A stretch of 64,000 nt of DNA from Streptomyces sp. A012304 (GTDB lineage: Bacteria; Actinomycetota; Actinomycetes; Streptomycetales; Streptomycetaceae), in assembly GCF_026008495.1 (NCBI RefSeq), contig NZ_BQUN01000096.1, positions 27,753 to 91,752 on the forward strand, read 5' to 3'. A program made the translations under genes and the position numbers. The notes under the pieces are model-generated. The model was not told the origin of the DNA and did not search any database. It saw only the letters and a program-made list of their open reading frames with translations. Positions 34,366 to 42,942 of this stretch are shown one piece after another. Position 1 is the first letter of the stretch; each line of letters opens with the position of its first letter.

Positions 34366-35241
34366 TCAGCGCGGGACGCGGACCACGCCCTCCTGGATGA
34401 CGGAGACGGCGAGCCGGCCGTCCTGCGTGTAGATGCGGGCCTGGCCCAGGCCCCGGCCGCCGTGCGTCGACGGGGACTCCTGGTCGTACAGGAGCCACTC
34501 GTCGGCGCGGAAGGGCCGGTGGAACCACATCGCGTGGTCCAGGGAGGCGCCGACGACGTCACCGACCGCCCAGCCGCCCCGTCCGTGCGCGAGCAGGACG
34601 GAGTCCAGGAGGGTCATGTCGGAGACGTAGGTGGCGAGCACGACGTGCAGCAGCGGTTCGTCCACGGCGCCGCCGAGTTTGCCGTTGGTGCGGAACCACA
34701 CCTGCGAGTGCGGCTCGCGCGGCTCGCCGAACCTGCCGTACGGCGGCTCGTCGACGTACCGCAGGTCGATCGCCTCGCGGGCCTCCAGGAACCGTTCGAC
34801 GATCTCCGGGTCGAGGTGGTCGTAGCCGCGCAGCCGTTCGGCCGAGGTGGGCAGGGTGACCGGGTCCGGCGCGGGCGGCATCGGGGCCTGGTGTTCGAGC
34901 CCCTCCTCGTCCGTCTGGAAGGACGCCGACAGCGCGAAGATCGGCCGGCCGTGCTGGACGGCGACCACGCGGCGGGTGGTGAAGGAGCGGCCGTCGCGGA
35001 TGCGCTCGACGTTGTAGACGATGGGCGCGCCCGGGTCGCCGATGCGCAGGAAGTACGCGTGCAGGGAATGGGCGTGCCGGTCGGCGGGGACCGTACGCCC
35101 GGCGGCGACCAGCGCCTGGGCCGCGACCTGCCCGCCGAAGACGCGCGGGACGACGGCGGAGCGGGACTGGCCGCGGAAGATGTTCTCCTCGATCTGCTCC
35201 AGGTCGAGCAGATCGAGGAGATCCTGGAGTGCCTGGCTCAT
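34366..35241 (-). CDS. tesB: acyl-CoA thioesterase II
   Basis: This 291-aa double-hotdog thioesterase releases fatty acids from acyl-CoA. Family blocks are VFGGQVAAQALVAAGRTVP, SLHAYFLRIGDPGAPIVYNV, RDGRSFTTRRVVAVQ, and in the second half SLDHAMWFHRPFRADEWLL and GQARIYTQDGRLAVSVIQEG. The length is normal. It starts ATG at 35241 and follows an acyl-CoA dehydrogenase (35275-36432) on the same strand after 33 bases, so the two probably form an operon for acyl-CoA turnover. Confidence 0.93.
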   Translation of the reverse strand: MSQALQDLLDLLDLEQIEENIFRGQSRSAVVPRVFGGQVAAQALVAAGRTVPADRHAHSLHAYFLRIGDPGAPIVYNVERIRDGRSFTTRRVVAVQHGRPIFALSASFQTDEEGLEHQAPMPPAPDPVTLPTSAERLRGYDHLDPEIVERFLEAREAIDLRYVDEPPYGRFGEPREPHSQVWFRTNGKLGGAVDEPLLHVVLATYVSDMTLLDSVLLAHGRGGWAVGDVVGASLDHAMWFHRPFRADEWLLYDQESPSTHGGRGLGQARIYTQDGRLAVSVIQEGVVRVPR

Positions 35242-35274
35242 GGAGCGCTGTACCGGCCGGTGGGGGCGGGCGGC

Positions 35275-36432
35275 CTACAGGCCCATGTCCTTGGCGATGA
35301 TCGACTTCATGATCTCGCTGGTGCCGCCGTAGATGCGGTTGACGCGGTTGTCCGCGTACAGGCGGGCGATCGGGTACTCGTTCATGAAGCCGTAGCCGCC
35401 GTGCAACTGGAGGCAGCGGTCGATCACACGGTGGGCGACCTCGGTGCAGAACAGCTTGGCGCTGGCGGCCTCGGCGGGGGTCAGCTCACCGGCGTCGAGG
35501 GCCTCGGTGGCGCGGTCGGCGACGGCCTCGGCGGCGTCCACCTCGGCCTGGCAGGCGGCCAGCTCGAACTTCGTGTTCTGGAAGGAGGCGACGGTCTGGC
35601 CGAAGACGGTGCGCTGCTGGACGTACTCCTTGGCGAACCGGATGGCGGCCTTGGCCTGCGCGTAGGCGCCGTAGGCGATGCCCCAGCGCTCGGAGGCGAG
35701 GTTGTGGCCGAGGTAGTAAAAGCCCTTGTTCTCCTCGCCGAGGAGGTCCTCGACGGGCACCTTGACGTCGACGAACGCCAGCTCGGCGGTGTCGGAGGTC
35801 TTCAGGCCGAGCTTGTCGAGCTTGCGGCCGATGGAGTAGCCCTCGGCCTTGGTGTCCACGACGAACAGGGAGATGCCGTGGCGGCGGTCCTCGGCGGTGG
35901 GCGCGGAGGTGCGGGCGCAGACGATCATGCGGTCGGCGTGCACACCGCCGGTGATGAAGGTCTTGGCGCCGTTGAGGACGTAGTGCGTGCCGTCCTCGGA
36001 GAGCTTGGCGGTGGTCTTCATGCCCGCGAGGTCGGAGCCGGTGCCCGGCTCGGTCATCGCGATCGCCCACATCTCCTCGCCGGAGACGAACTTCGGCAGG
36101 TAGCGCTTCTTCTGCTCCTCGGTGGCGAGCAGCTTGATGTACGGCAGGCCGAGCAGCACGTGCACACCGGAGCCGCCGAAGGTGACGCCGGCGCGGGCGG
36201 TCTCCTCGTACAGGACGGCCTCGAACTTGTAGGAGTCGATGCCGGCGCCGCCGTACTCCTCGTCCACCCGGATGCCGAAGACGCCGAGCTCGGCGAGCTT
36301 GTAGTAGAAGTCGCGCGGCGCCTGGCCGGCGGCGAGCCACTCGTCGTAGACGGGGACGACCTCGGCCTCGATGAAGGCCCGGAGGGTCTCCCGGAACGCC
36401 TCGTGATCCTCGTTGAACACCGTACGGCGCAC
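35275..36432 (-). CDS. acyl-CoA dehydrogenase (isovaleryl/long-chain type base position)
   Basis: This 385-aa FAD enzyme desaturates an acyl-CoA. Blocks are AIAMTEPGTGSDLAGMKT, NGAKTFITGG, KLGLKTSDTAEL and LHGGYGFMNEYPIARLYAD. At the C-terminal position where short-chain enzymes hold the catalytic Glu, it has RIYGGTSEI, with Gly. A Glu occurs instead in NLASERWGIAYGA, the position used by isovaleryl- and long-chain-type enzymes. The GTG start follows GGAGG by 9 bases. It precedes tesB, and the divergent TetR gene plus carboxylase cluster lie upstream, consistent with branched-chain acyl-CoA breakdown. Confidence 0.92.
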   Translation of the reverse strand: MRRTVFNEDHEAFRETLRAFIEAEVVPVYDEWLAAGQAPRDFYYKLAELGVFGIRVDEEYGGAGIDSYKFEAVLYEETARAGVTFGGSGVHVLLGLPYIKLLATEEQKKRYLPKFVSGEEMWAIAMTEPGTGSDLAGMKTTAKLSEDGTHYVLNGAKTFITGGVHADRMIVCARTSAPTAEDRRHGISLFVVDTKAEGYSIGRKLDKLGLKTSDTAELAFVDVKVPVEDLLGEENKGFYYLGHNLASERWGIAYGAYAQAKAAIRFAKEYVQQRTVFGQTVASFQNTKFELAACQAEVDAAEAVADRATEALDAGELTPAEAASAKLFCTEVAHRVIDRCLQLHGGYGFMNEYPIARLYADNRVNRIYGGTSEIMKSIIAKDMGL

Positions 36433-36531
36433 GCCGCCACCTCCACGTACCTCGGCATGTCTAAGCGCTTGCTCATAGCACCGTACCGGCGAGTACGAAG
36501 GGCGTCCAGATCGATCGGAGGGTAACGCTCG

Positions 36532-37140
36532 TCACGCCGGTCCGGCGGTGCCGGCCGCCGCCGCGAACGCCCCCCGGGCCATCCGGTGCAGCAGGCTCGC
36601 CGTCGCGCCACGGCCGGGCAGGGCACCCGGACGGCCGAGGTGCGGCGTGGAGTTCAGCAGACCGAAGACCGAGTGGACGGCCGAGCGGGCCGCCGGTTCG
36701 GACAGCGCCGGATAGACCCGCCGGACCACCTCCACCCACAGTTCGACGTACTGGCGCTGGAGCTGGCGCACCAGCTTGCGGTCGCTGTCGCGCAGGCGGT
36801 CCAGCTCGCGGTCGTGCAGGGTGATCAGGGGGCGGTCGTCGAGCGCGAAGTCGATGTGGCCCTCGATGAGCGAGTCGAGGACCACCTCGGGACGGACTCC
36901 GTCGGCCTCCCCCAGGCGCCGCTTCGCGCCGGTCAGCAGCTGGCCGCTGATGCCGACCAGCAGCTCGGCGAGCATCGCGTCCTTGCCGGGGAAGTGCCGG
37001 TAGAGGCCGGGGCCGCTGATTCCGACGGCGGCCCCTATCTCGTCCACGCCGACGCCGTGGAAACCGCGCTCGGCGAAGAGCCGGGCGGCCTCCTTGAGGA
37101 TCTGCTCGCGGCGGGTGGGGGCGTCGGTTCTGGTGGCCAT
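36532..37140 (-). CDS. TetR/AcrR family repressor of the acyl-CoA cluster
   Basis: This 202-aa regulator has the TetR helix-turn-helix at about 11-55 (RREQILKEAARLFAERG, VGISGPGLYRHFPGKDAML). ATG 37140 has no ribosome-binding site, but a TAGAAT -10 ends 7 bases before it, which fits a leaderless mRNA. Two TTAAC-type palindromes lie just upstream (37162-37206), the first overlapping its own -35. It probably represses itself and the divergent carboxylase operon, with an acyl-CoA as the likely inducer. The neighbouring genes concern leucine/branched-chain catabolism. Confidence 0.9.
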   Translation of the reverse strand: MATRTDAPTRREQILKEAARLFAERGFHGVGVDEIGAAVGISGPGLYRHFPGKDAMLAELLVGISGQLLTGAKRRLGEADGVRPEVVLDSLIEGHIDFALDDRPLITLHDRELDRLRDSDRKLVRQLQRQYVELWVEVVRRVYPALSEPAARSAVHSVFGLLNSTPHLGRPGALPGRGATASLLHRMARGAFAAAAGTAGPA

Positions 37141-37147
37141 GAGAACA

Positions 37148-37177
37148 ATTCTAGACAGGGAGGTTAGCGGTCGTTAA
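37148..37177 (-). promoter_or_regulatory. predicted leaderless promoter of the TetR gene
   Basis: On the minus strand, TTAACG and TAGAAT are separated by 18 bases. The first transcribed base would be the A of ATG 37140 or one next to it. The -35 lies inside the first palindrome. Confidence 0.55.
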
Positions 37178-37206
37178 CCTGAAGGAAATGGTTAACGCTC
37201 ATTAAC
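37162..37206. promoter_or_regulatory. two TetR-type operator palindromes
   Basis: Site 1 (37162-37179) reads GGTTAGCGGTCGTTAACC and site 2 (37191-37206) reads GTTAACGCTCATTAAC. Both have inverted TTA(G/A)C/GTTAA half-sites about 13 bases apart centre to centre. They lie in the divergent region between the TetR gene and the carboxylase operon, and are the obvious binding sites for that regulator. Confidence 0.65.
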
Positions 37207-37236
37207 AGTCGATCACTGGCTGAGGGGACCGCAAGG

Positions 37237-38868
37237 ATGGATCAGGCACCGGAGCTGACGAGCGCGGCGGACCCCGCGTCGGAGGCCTGGCGGGCCAACG
37301 AGCAAGCCCACCTCGCCCTCGTCGAGGAACTGCGCGGCAAGCTCGCCGCCGCCCGCCTCGGCGGGGGCGACAAGGCGCGCGAGCGGCACACCGCGCGCGG
37401 GAAGCTGCTGCCCCGGGACCGGGTGGACGCCCTCCTGGACCCGGGCTCGCCCTTCCTGGAGCTGGCGCCGCTGGCCGCCGACGGGATGTACGACGGGCAG
37501 GCCCCGGCCGCCGGGGTCATCGCCGGGATCGGGCGGGTGAGCGGACGCGCGTGCGTGATCGTCGCCAACGACGCCACCGTCAAGGGCGGCACGTACTACC
37601 CGATGACGGTGAAGAAGCACCTGCGGGCACAGGAGGTGGCGCTGGAGAACCGGCTGCCGTGCCTCTACCTGGTCGACTCCGGCGGCGCCTTCCTGCCCAT
37701 GCAGGACGAGGTCTTCCCCGACCGGGAGCACTTCGGGCGGATCTTCTACAACCAGGCCCGGATGTCCGGGGCGGGGATCCCGCAGATCGCCGCCGTCCTC
37801 GGCTCGTGCACGGCGGGCGGCGCGTACGTGCCCGCCATGAGCGACGAGGCCGTGATCGTGCGCGGCCAGGGCACGATCTTCCTGGGCGGGCCGCCGCTGG
37901 TGAAGGCCGCCACCGGCGAGGTCGTCACCGCCGAGGAGCTGGGCGGGGGCGAGGTCCACGCGCGCGTGTCGGGCGTCACCGACCACCTCGCCGAGGACGA
38001 CGCGCACGCGCTGCGGATCGTGCGGAACATCGTCGCCACCCTCCCCTCCGGCGGACAGCTCCCCTGGGAGGTGCGCCCCGCCGTCGAGCCCAAGGTCGAC
38101 CCGTTGGGGCTGTACGGCGCGGTCCCGGTCGACTCCCGCACCCCCTACGACGTACGGGAGATCATCGCGCGCGTGGTCGACGGGTCCCGGTTCGCCGAGT
38201 TCAAGGCCGAGTTCGGGCAGACCCTCGTCACCGGCTTCGCCCGGATCCACGGCCACCCGGTGGGGATCGTCGCCAACAACGGCATCCTGTTCTCCGAGTC
38301 CGCCCAGAAGGGCGCCCACTTCATCGAGCTGTGCGACCAGCGCGGCATCCCGCTGGTGTTCCTGCAGAACATCTCCGGGTTCATGGTCGGCAAGGACTAC
38401 GAGGCCGGCGGCATCGCCAAGCACGGCGCGAAGATGGTGACGGCCGTGGCGTGCACGCGCGTGCCGAAGCTGACGGTGGTGGTCGGCGGGTCCTACGGCG
38501 CCGGGAACTACTCCATGTGCGGACGGGCGTACTCCCCCCGCTTCCTGTGGATGTGGCCGAACGCCAAGATCTCCGTCATGGGCGGCGAGCAGGCCGCCTC
38601 CGTCCTCGCCACCGTCAAGCGGGACCAGATGGAGGCCCGCGAGCAGGAGTGGTCCGTGGAGGAGGAAGAGGCCTTCAAGGCGCCGATCCGCGCGCAGTAC
38701 GACCGCCAGGGCAACGCCTACTACGCCACCGCCCGGCTCTGGGACGACGGCGTCATCGACCCGCTGGAGACCCGGCAGGTGCTGGGGCTGGCGCTGACGG
38801 CCTGTGGCAACGCGCCACTTGCCCAAAGGGACCACACGGCGCCCCAGTTCGGCGTCTTCCGGATGTGA
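37237..38868 (+). CDS. acyl-CoA carboxylase beta subunit (carboxyltransferase; methylcrotonyl-CoA type)
   Basis: This 543-aa carboxyltransferase moves CO2 from biotin to an acyl-CoA. It is the first gene of the four-gene carboxylase operon. Family blocks are VDSGGAFLPMQDEVFPD and RIFYNQARMSGAGIPQIAAV, the oxyanion loop in GGAYVPAMSDEAVIV, and in the second half GFMVGKDYEAGGIAKHGAKM and GGSYGAGNYSMCGRAYSPRF. The latter resemble methylcrotonyl-CoA carboxylase beta subunits (leucine pathway) more than propionyl- or acetyl-CoA ones. The partner alpha subunit starts 17 bases downstream, and an HMG-CoA lyase completes the pathway. In S. coelicolor the equivalent is called accD1. Confidence 0.9.
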   Translation: MDQAPELTSAADPASEAWRANEQAHLALVEELRGKLAAARLGGGDKARERHTARGKLLPRDRVDALLDPGSPFLELAPLAADGMYDGQAPAAGVIAGIGRVSGRACVIVANDATVKGGTYYPMTVKKHLRAQEVALENRLPCLYLVDSGGAFLPMQDEVFPDREHFGRIFYNQARMSGAGIPQIAAVLGSCTAGGAYVPAMSDEAVIVRGQGTIFLGGPPLVKAATGEVVTAEELGGGEVHARVSGVTDHLAEDDAHALRIVRNIVATLPSGGQLPWEVRPAVEPKVDPLGLYGAVPVDSRTPYDVREIIARVVDGSRFAEFKAEFGQTLVTGFARIHGHPVGIVANNGILFSESAQKGAHFIELCDQRGIPLVFLQNISGFMVGKDYEAGGIAKHGAKMVTAVACTRVPKLTVVVGGSYGAGNYSMCGRAYSPRFLWMWPNAKISVMGGEQAASVLATVKRDQMEAREQEWSVEEEEAFKAPIRAQYDRQGNAYYATARLWDDGVIDPLETRQVLGLALTACGNAPLAQRDHTAPQFGVFRM

Positions 38869-38885
38869 CAGGGGGACTTGGACCG

Positions 38886-40799
38886 ATGTTCGACACCGTA
38901 CTCGTGGCCAACCGGGGTGAGATCGCCGTCCGCGTCGTGCGCACCCTGCGCGCGCTGGGCGTGCGCTCGGTCGCCGTCTTCTCCGACGCCGACGCCGACG
39001 CCCGGCACGTCCGCGAGGCCGACACCGCCGTACGGATCGGGCCGGCGCCGGCCGCCGAGAGCTATCTGTCGGTGGAGCGGCTGCTCGAGGCCGCCGCCCG
39101 CACCGGCGCCCAGGCCGTCCACCCCGGCTACGGCTTCCTCGCCGAGAACGCCCACTTCGCGCGCGCGTGCGCCGACGCGGGGCTGGTGTTCATCGGGCCC
39201 CCGGCGGAGGCGATCTCCCTCATGGGCGACAAGATCCGCGCCAAGGAGACCGTGCGGGCCGCCGGGGTGCCCGTGGTGCCCGGCGGACGGGACCCCGACC
39301 TCGCCGAGGCGGCCCGCGCGCTCGGCGCGCCCGTGCTGCTGAAGCCGTCCGCGGGCGGCGGCGGCAAGGGCATGCGCCTGGTGCGGGACCTCACCCGGCT
39401 GGAGGAGGAGATCGCCGCCGCCCGCCGCGAGGCCCGCGCCTCCTTCGGCGACGACACCCTCCTCGTCGAGCGGTGGATCGACCGGCCCCGGCACATCGAG
39501 ATCCAGGTCCTGGCCGACGGCCACGGCAAGGTGGTGCACCTGGGCGAGCGCGAGTGCTCCCTCCAGCGCCGGCACCAGAAGGTCGTCGAGGAGGCGCCGA
39601 GCGTGCTCCTCGACCCCGAGACGCGTGCGGCGATGGGCGAGGCGGCGGTGCAGGCGGCCCGCTCCTGCGGCTACCGGGGTGCGGGCACGGTGGAGTTCAT
39701 CGTGCCGGGCGGCGACCCCTCCTCGTACCACTTCATGGAGATGAACACCCGCCTCCAGGTGGAGCACCCCGTCACCGAGCTGGTCACCGGGCTGGACCTG
39801 GTGGAGTGGCAGCTGCGGGTGGCCGCCGGCGAGCCCCTGTCCTTCGGGCAGGACGACGTCCGGCTGACCGGCCACGCGATCGAGGCGCGGCTGTGCGCGG
39901 AGGACCCCGCGCGCGGCTTCCTGCCGTCGGGCGGGACCGTGCTCCGGCTGCACGAACCGCAGGGCGACGGCGTCCGCACCGACTCCGGGCTCGACGAGGG
40001 CACCGAGGTCGGCAGCCTCTACGACCCGATGCTCTCCAAGGTCGTCGCCTACGGCCCCGACCGGGCGACCGCGCTGCGCAGGCTGCGGGCCGCACTCGCG
40101 GAGACCGTCACGCTGGGCGTGCCGACCAACGCCGGGTTCCTGCGCCGACTGTTGGCCCATCCGGCGGTCGTGGCGGGCGAGCTGGACACCGGGCTGGTGG
40201 AGCGGGTGGTGGACGAGCTGGTCACCACCGACGTCCCGGAGGAGGTGTACGAGGCCGCCGCCGCCGTACGCCTCGACGCGCTGCGGCCCCGCGGCGAGGG
40301 GTGGACGGACCCGTTCTCGGTGCCGAGCGGGTGGCGGCTCGGGGGCGCGCCGAAGCCGGTCTCCTTCCACCTGCGGGTGCAGGACCCGGTGGAGTACGTC
40401 CCGCGCGGCACCCACACCGTCACCGACACCCATGTCCACGTCACCCTCGACGGCGTCCGGCACACCTTCCGGCGGGCCGGCGACTGGCTGGGCCGGGACG
40501 GCGACGCCTGGCAGGTCCGCGACCACGACCCGGTCGCCGCGTCCCTGAGCGGGGCCGCGCACGCTGGCGCCGACTCGCTGACCGCGCCGATGCCGGGCAC
40601 GGTGACAGTGGTGAAGGTCGCCGTCGGCGACGAGGTGGCCGCCGGCCAGAGCCTGCTGGTGGTGGAGGCGATGAAGATGGAGCACGTCATCTCCGCCCCG
40701 CACGCCGGCACGGTCGCCGAGCTGGACGTCGCCCCCGGCGCGACCGTCGCCATGGACCAGGTGCTGGCCGTGATCGCACCGCACGAGGAGGAGGGATGA
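38886..40799 (+). CDS. acyl-CoA carboxylase alpha subunit (biotin carboxylase plus BCCP)
   Basis: This 637-aa protein joins biotin carboxylase (about 1-450) and a biotin carrier domain (about 565-637). Carboxylase blocks are VANRGEIAVRVVRTLRALG, the glycine-rich ATP loop KPSAGGGGKGMRLV, EIQVLADGHGKVVHL, and MEMNTRLQVEHPVTE. The biotinylated lysine is Lys597 in VVEAMKMEHVI. The ATG overlaps no gene upstream, but its stop overlaps the HMG-CoA lyase start as ATGA. It works with the beta subunit just before it. Confidence 0.93.
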   Translation: MFDTVLVANRGEIAVRVVRTLRALGVRSVAVFSDADADARHVREADTAVRIGPAPAAESYLSVERLLEAAARTGAQAVHPGYGFLAENAHFARACADAGLVFIGPPAEAISLMGDKIRAKETVRAAGVPVVPGGRDPDLAEAARALGAPVLLKPSAGGGGKGMRLVRDLTRLEEEIAAARREARASFGDDTLLVERWIDRPRHIEIQVLADGHGKVVHLGERECSLQRRHQKVVEEAPSVLLDPETRAAMGEAAVQAARSCGYRGAGTVEFIVPGGDPSSYHFMEMNTRLQVEHPVTELVTGLDLVEWQLRVAAGEPLSFGQDDVRLTGHAIEARLCAEDPARGFLPSGGTVLRLHEPQGDGVRTDSGLDEGTEVGSLYDPMLSKVVAYGPDRATALRRLRAALAETVTLGVPTNAGFLRRLLAHPAVVAGELDTGLVERVVDELVTTDVPEEVYEAAAAVRLDALRPRGEGWTDPFSVPSGWRLGGAPKPVSFHLRVQDPVEYVPRGTHTVTDTHVHVTLDGVRHTFRRAGDWLGRDGDAWQVRDHDPVAASLSGAAHAGADSLTAPMPGTVTVVKVAVGDEVAAGQSLLVVEAMKMEHVISAPHAGTVAELDVAPGATVAMDQVLAVIAPHEEEG

Positions 40800-41755
40800 C
40801 CGTGCGAGGACTCCCGATGGCCGTGCCCGCCCCCGGCCTGCCCGCGCGGGTGCGGATCCACGAGGTCGGCGCGCGCGACGGCCTGCAGAACGAGAAGGCG
40901 ACCGTGCCGACGGCGGTGAAGGCCGAGTTCGTGCGCCGGCTCGCCACCACGGGGCTGACGACGATCGAGGCGACCAGCTTCGTCCACCCCAAGTGGGTGC
41001 CGCAGCTCGCGGACGCCGAGGAGCTGTACCCGCAGCTGACCGACCTGCCGGTGGAGCTGCCGGTGCTGGTGCCCAACGAGCGCGGCCTGGACCGGGCGCT
41101 GGCGCTCGGCGCGCGGCGCGTCGCCGTGTTCGCCAGCGCCACCGAGTCCTTCGCCAAGGCCAACCTCAACCGCACGGTGGACGAGTCGCTGGCCATGTTC
41201 CACCCGGTGGTGGAGCGGGCGAAGGCGGAGGGCGCCGCCGTGCGCGGCTATGTCTCCATGTGCTTCGGCGACCCATGGGAGGGCGCCGTCCCCGTGCCGC
41301 AGGTCGTCCGGGTCTGCCGGGCCCTGCTGGACATGGGCTGCGACGAGCTGAGCCTCGGCGACACGATCGGGGTGGCGACCCCGGGCCATGTCGTCGCGCT
41401 CCTCGACGCCCTCGCCGAGGGGCGGATCCCCGTCGGCGCGCTGGCCGTGCACTTCCACGACACCTACGGGCAGGCGCTCGCCAACACGCTGGCCGCGCTC
41501 CAGCGGGGCGTCACCACCGTCGACTCCTCCGCGGGCGGCCTCGGCGGCTGCCCGTTCGCGAGGTCCGCCACCGGCAACCTCGCCACCGAGGACCTCGTGT
41601 GGATGCTGCGCGGCCTCGGCATCGACACCGGAGTCGACCTCGGCCGTCTCACCGCCACCAGTGTGTGGATGGCCGCCCACCTGGGCCGGCCCAGCCCGTC
41701 CCGAACCGTCCGAGCCCTGGCCCACAAGGCCGACGAGGACCCCAAGGAGCAGTGA
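40796..41755 (+). CDS. mvaB: hydroxymethylglutaryl-CoA lyase
   Basis: This 319-aa enzyme cleaves HMG-CoA to acetoacetate and acetyl-CoA, the last step of leucine breakdown. Landmarks are HEVGARDGLQNEK at the N-terminus, the metal-binding HFHDTYGQALAN, and the signature GGCPFARSATGNLATEDL, which contains the catalytic cysteine. It overlaps the carboxylase alpha gene by ATGA and the next acyl-CoA dehydrogenase by one base (TGATG), so the four genes are one coupled transcript. An alternative GTG start lies 6 bases inside. Confidence 0.93.
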   Translation: MTVRGLPMAVPAPGLPARVRIHEVGARDGLQNEKATVPTAVKAEFVRRLATTGLTTIEATSFVHPKWVPQLADAEELYPQLTDLPVELPVLVPNERGLDRALALGARRVAVFASATESFAKANLNRTVDESLAMFHPVVERAKAEGAAVRGYVSMCFGDPWEGAVPVPQVVRVCRALLDMGCDELSLGDTIGVATPGHVVALLDALAEGRIPVGALAVHFHDTYGQALANTLAALQRGVTTVDSSAGGLGGCPFARSATGNLATEDLVWMLRGLGIDTGVDLGRLTATSVWMAAHLGRPSPSRTVRALAHKADEDPKEQ

Positions 41756-42915
41756 TGGACCACCGTCTCTCCCCCGAACTCGAAGAACTCCGCCGGACGG
41801 TCGAGGCGTTCGCGCACGATGTCGTCGCGCCGAAGATCGGCGACTTCTACGAGCGGCACGAGTTCCCGTACGAGATCGTCCGCGAGATGGGCCGCATGGG
41901 CCTGTTCGGGCTGCCGTTCCCGGAGGAGTACGGCGGCATGGGCGGCGACTACCTGGCGCTGGGCATCGCGCTCGAGGAGCTGGCGCGGGTCGACTCCTCG
42001 GTGGCGATCACCCTGGAGGCGGGCGTCTCCCTGGGCGCGATGCCGATCCACCTGTTCGGCACCGAGGAGCAGAAGCGGCGGTGGCTGCCCCGGCTGTGCT
42101 CCGGCGAGGTCCTGGGCGCGTTCGGGCTGACCGAACCCGACGGCGGCTCGGACGCGGGCGCCACGCGCACGACGGCCCGGCTGGACCCGGAGACGGACGA
42201 GTGGGTGATCAACGGCACCAAGTGCTTCATCACCAACTCCGGCACGGACATCACGGGCCTGGTCACGGTCACCGCGGTGACCGGCCGCAAGCCCGACGGC
42301 AGGCCGCTGATCTCGGCGATCATCGTGCCGTCCGGCACCCCCGGCTTCACGGTCGCGGCGCCGTACTCGAAGGTCGGCTGGAACGCCTCGGACACCCGTG
42401 AGCTGTCCTTCGCGGACGTGCGGGTGCCGGCGGCGAACCTGCTGGGCGAGGAGGGCCGGGGGTACGCGCAGTTCCTGCGCATCCTCGACGAGGGCCGGAT
42501 CGCCATCGCGGCGCTGGCGACGGGGCTGGCGCAGGGCTGTGTGGACGAGTCGGTGAAGTACGCGAAGGAACGTCACGCCTTCGGCCGGCCGATCGGCGCC
42601 AACCAGGCCATCCAGTTCAAGATCGCCGACATGGAGATGAAGGCGCACACCGCCCGCCTGGCCTGGCGGGACGCGGCCAGCCGGCTGGTGGCCGGGGAGC
42701 CGTTCAAGAAGGAGGCGGCGCTGGCCAAGCTGTACTCGTCGACGATCGCCGTCGACAACGCCCGGGACGCCACGCAGATCCACGGCGGCTACGGCTTCAT
42801 GAACGAGTACCCGGTGGCCCGTATGTGGCGGGACTCGAAGATCCTGGAGATCGGCGAGGGCACGAGCGAGGTGCAGCGGATGCTGATCGCGCGCGAGCTG
42901 GGGCTGGCGGGCTGA
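41755..42915 (+). CDS. acdH: acyl-CoA dehydrogenase AcdH (branched-chain acyl-CoA)
   Basis: This 386-aa FAD enzyme has the blocks FGLTEPDGGSDAGATRTTA, GTKCFITNSGTDITG, KVGWNASDTREL and IHGGYGFMNEYPVARMWRD. Its C-terminus carries the usual catalytic Glu in IGEGTSEVQRMLI, unlike the enzyme at 35275-36432. The position and neighbours match acdH of S. coelicolor, which acts on isobutyryl-, isovaleryl- and 2-methylbutyryl-CoA. ATG 41755 overlaps the HMG-CoA lyase stop by one base. It is the last gene of the carboxylase operon. Confidence 0.92.
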   Translation: MDHRLSPELEELRRTVEAFAHDVVAPKIGDFYERHEFPYEIVREMGRMGLFGLPFPEEYGGMGGDYLALGIALEELARVDSSVAITLEAGVSLGAMPIHLFGTEEQKRRWLPRLCSGEVLGAFGLTEPDGGSDAGATRTTARLDPETDEWVINGTKCFITNSGTDITGLVTVTAVTGRKPDGRPLISAIIVPSGTPGFTVAAPYSKVGWNASDTRELSFADVRVPAANLLGEEGRGYAQFLRILDEGRIAIAALATGLAQGCVDESVKYAKERHAFGRPIGANQAIQFKIADMEMKAHTARLAWRDAASRLVAGEPFKKEAALAKLYSSTIAVDNARDATQIHGGYGFMNEYPVARMWRDSKILEIGEGTSEVQRMLIARELGLAG

Positions 42916-42942
42916 GCCACCGGCCGAACCGCGTCCCCTGGG

